From Leucaena leucocephala (lineage: Eukaryota > Streptophyta > Magnoliopsida > Fabales > Fabaceae), in assembly GCA_037074615.1 (NCBI GenBank), contig CM073558.1, positions 2,285,501 through 2,349,500 on the forward strand: a stretch of 64,000 nt of DNA, written 5' to 3'. The notes beneath the pieces were generated by a model. It searched no databases. It saw only the letters and a list, made by a program, of their open reading frames with translations, and had not been told where the DNA came from. The position numbers and the translations under genes are program-made. Positions 61,234-64,000 of this stretch are shown here, piece after piece. Position 1 is the stretch's first letter, and each line of letters opens with the position of its first letter.

Positions 61234-63757
61234 GTCTGTGTGTTTGTTTGTTTGTGAGGGTTAAGATGGGCTTGGCCTATTCATAGTAGCTGGACTATGT
61301 CGGATTCGCATTGATACCTAAGTTCAGCAGCACACCACCATCCGACTGTCTCCCTGCCAGTACTATGTTCTTCGCTTCGATTCACCCTCTCCTCCCGCCA
61401 TCAATCCCATTCCTAAATTCCTAATCATATTCATTACTTTTTTAATCTAAGGTTCTCCTTATTGCACATGTCTTTAAATATATACTACTTTTTTTTTTAA
61501 ATTTTGTATAATGTATTTTTAATTGTATGTTAATATTTCTTATTTTATATATAATTAAATATAAATTAATCGTTTGATTTTAAAATAAATTTTAAGTATT
61601 TTTTAGATAATAAATTTTACAACACGATTATCTTTCCACAAGGATTGTATTGAGTGAATAGGGAATTGATAGCTCTCGAACATGTCCATATATTCAAACC
61701 TAGTAAACAAACAAAAATAATACAAGAGTCCCATTTAAGCTCAACAAGACTGGGATTTGGCCAGCTGATACTGAAGACCAGATAATCATTAAAAGAAGAA
61801 GGAGAGGCTAAAATTAATGAAGAGAGAAGGGTGTTGAATGGAGGGCAGAAGTGGAAAGAAGGCGGTGGCTTTGCATAGAAGGAGACAAGAATTTGGTGTG
61901 TGCGCTGGGGTGAAGCTGCTGTAGAGTCTTATTTAATGGGTTGGAGGACCACAGACACAGCTTCAGCATATAACCTCCATCCTCACTTGCTTTATGCCAA
62001 TCTGTGTGCTCCATATCTTCACATACACACATCAATGCTACTATTCTCTTTCACGTTTCTACATCTTGCTCATGCATGCCCCATTGAATTTCCATCTCAC
62101 CTCTATTTTTTCCCTAAATACAAGTATCCGATGAATAGCTCGAAAATTCAAATATTGATTTATTATGATATGAAGAAATATAATATTTTCATTAGATCCC
62201 AACTCTTGTTAATATCCCGCCTCTATCATTGGTATCTCCTCATCCTTTATCTCATCTTCTTCTCCTCATCCAGTCTCTACTTATGAATTGAAAATTGAAC
62301 AGTTAAAGTTTAATATTTTATAAAATTATTATTGCGATATTACCTAATAAATAAATTTAAACAGTTAAAATTTGATCCCAACAGTTTACAACTCTAAACT
62401 ATCTGAAAGTAAAAAAAAAAAGTAGTTTCATAAAATATTAAATTTTAACTTTTAATTTTTTAATCTAATAATAGAGATGAGATGAGAGAAGAAAAAGATC
62501 TAAATATACTATTAATATCTTTTATAAATAGAAATAAGTCATACCTTCACAAAAACTCCCTTGTTGTGTCATGTTACTCAAATTTTACAAAAGAAAAATG
62601 ATCTAATGAGAAAAATAGGTGGGCAGCTAGTAGTGGAGTGTTTGATATGGAAGGAGGAGTAGGAAAGAAGAAGATAAAGACCATAATTGGAGTAGTGGCT
62701 CGTGAGGGGGGGTTGCATGGACCCCAATGACCACCCTCTGTACCATAATCAAACCCCTACACGACAAAAATGCCCTCTTTCTCATCAACATAACCCCACT
62801 TCCCTTTGCTTCCCTTCTTTTTCTTCTTTTCTTTTCTAAGAAATAAAAAAAATAATAATAAATGAACAGATCAGGAGATGTGGGTTAGGCCAGCACACCC
62901 ACCAACACCTTCATTTTGTTGCCCCTCATTCTGCCTCTCTTATTAGCAAACTCTTTCTTCACCCACATACAAGAAAAGCCAACATTTATACCTAATCCAT
63001 TATTAGTTTCTGCAACTTCAATGTATGGAGCTCTTTAGACTCATTTTTGTTTCTTCCTTCATTTTTACAGTAACAATAACTCAACAGTAAACTATCCCAA
63101 TGACAATACTACCCATCACTTTTTGATGCTCACAATGAAACATTGAAGTTCGATATGATCCTACTACCTAACTAAGATGCTCCTCATTGCAATGAAAACA
63201 TGGTTATCTTGCAAAATTCCCACTCGGGGTGTTACTTCAACTGAAAGTAGATAAAGATAAAGCAATCTAATTGCTCTCATGCTTGTCTTTTTTTTTTTGT
63301 CAAGGGATACTTTTATCCGGAAGTATTTTACCAAAATCTATTTTATTATGAGAGTTTTATGAGGGTTATTGTTATTTTAGGAGTTTTAAAAAATATAACA
63401 ATGTCATCTGACTGCTATTTATATTGAGTTTAACTATTAACTGATTAAATATGTTAAATTGGCAAATTGACTGCCCTCTCCCTCTTTTTTCTGTTTTTTT
63501 TTATCATCTCTATATTTTTTTACCTTTTTACCTTGAACTTGCTTTTTTTTTATTCTAAAAACAAGAAGGGCAGAGAAAAAAACCAAGAAAGAAGGGTAAG
63601 AAAGTAAAATGAGAAGGAAATCCGAAGGGCACCAAAAGGAAACAAAAGAAATGGCAACTGGGCTTTTGCATGCTATGCCCCAATCATCTCATTCTTAGCT
63701 GTTCCTTGTCCAGTGGGCCCTCCTCTTGTCCTTCCTTTTCGCTGGTCTTCCCCACCT
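61234..63757. other. Intergenic upstream of the SAUR gene
   Basis: No gene recognised. Open frames near 61814-62286 lack recognisable domains. 62310-62410 may be a remnant of the SINE-like family A. The region from about 62600 on is purine- or pyrimidine-rich and probably includes the SAUR promoter. Confidence 0.45.
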
Positions 63758-63765
63758 TTATATTC
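63758..63765 (+). promoter_or_regulatory. Candidate TATA box of the SAUR gene
   Basis: TTTATATT lies 64-71 bases before the ATG at 63829, in a CT-rich leader context typical of plant promoters. Confidence 0.45.
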
Positions 63766-63828
63766 TCCCAAACCCTCCCTTCCACTTCTCTCAACTCTCA
63801 TCACGAAACTCACGCAACAATATCCTCC

Positions 63829-64000
63829 ATGGCCAAACTCGGAAAGCTCACGAAGCTCAAGTCCGCCATCAAGCGCTGGCCCTCCTTCCCAAAGCTCGGC
63901 CGCTCCACCGCAAGCCACGACGAAGCCCACCAGCTCTCCACCGATCAGAACGACCAGAAACTCCTCCATGCGGTCTACGTCGGGAAGTCACGACGACGGT
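63829..64000 (+). CDS. SAUR-like small auxin-up RNA protein, 5' part (runs off window)
   Basis: The first 57 codons of an open frame, cut by the window end. It begins MAKLGKLTKLKSAIKRWPSF. The basic, unstructured N-terminus is followed by LLHAVYVGKSRRR, the start of the conserved SAUR domain (usually VYVG followed by a basic run and Y-x-V). SAUR genes are normally intronless and about 100-180 codons long, which fits an uninterrupted frame. Known members regulate cell expansion, for example by inhibiting PP2C.D phosphatases and so activating plasma-membrane proton pumps; this gene's role is not known. The ATG at 63829 is the first in the frame and is well spaced from the TATA-like motif. GC content is clearly higher than in the flanking DNA. 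Confidence 0.85.
   Translation, partial: MAKLGKLTKLKSAIKRWPSFPKLGRSTASHDEAHQLSTDQNDQKLLHAVYVGKSRRR

Noticed and set aside
61908..61970. Possible hairpin (tgaagctgctgt paired with acagcttca), considered as a miRNA precursor
   Set aside because: The stem is only about 10-12 bp with a large loop and does not match a conserved plant miRNA I recognise.
1..64000. CRISPR arrays, operons or prokaryotic defence systems
   Set aside because: The window is plant nuclear DNA with spliced genes; no regularly spaced repeats or prokaryotic gene organisation were seen.

Overview
The window is eukaryotic nuclear DNA from a flowering plant, most likely a eudicot. The evidence is AT-rich intergenic sequence, genes with many short GT-AG introns, and plant-type families: an ERF-VII transcription factor, GLIP-type GDSL lipases, a SAUR, a LEA2/NHL-type membrane protein and plant SAC-type phosphoinositide phosphatase. 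I cannot name the species from the sequence.

Layout: 1-13.3 kb is a gene desert with microsatellites, a Tourist-like MITE pair and old short repeats. 13.5-15.8 kb (+) is an intact two-exon ERF-VII (RAP2.12/RAP2.2 type) gene starting MCGGAI, the oxygen-sensing Cys N-degron. 19.4-20.4 kb (+) is a LEA2/NHL-like gene with an in-frame TAA followed by 49 further coding-like codons. 21.5-33.5 kb (+) is a tandem GDSL esterase/lipase cluster. It holds one intact five-exon gene (25079-27444, 375 aa), two clear pseudogenes and one shortened copy that can still be spliced in frame. 34.5-36.0 kb (-) is the mitochondrial ribosomal protein mL43 gene (119 aa). 38.6-39.9 kb (-) is a decayed Ty3/Gypsy-type gag. 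40-46.7 kb shows no recognisable gene. 47.5-55.9 kb (+) is a 16-coding-exon SAC-domain phosphoinositide phosphatase (810 aa), intact throughout. 57.7-59.5 kb (-) is an intron-bearing pseudogene of 40S ribosomal protein SA (uS2) with four separate lesions. 63829 to the window end (+) is the 5' part of a SAUR gene.

The genes are functionally unrelated neighbours, as is usual in plant chromosomes; only the lipase array is a family cluster. I found no candidate for a new multi-gene system. The most informative unexplained structure is the population of short non-autonomous elements. Two SINE-like families are marked by target-site duplications: family A (197 and 191 bp, each flanked by 15-bp duplications, plus several decayed copies) and family B (267 bp with a 17-bp duplication, plus a diverged second copy). 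There is also a 620-bp Mutator-like MITE with a perfect 10-bp duplication just upstream of the uS2 pseudogene, and a CACTA-type terminus.

All exon coordinates were derived by eye from GT/AG sites, phase bookkeeping and family knowledge. No alignments or searches were run.
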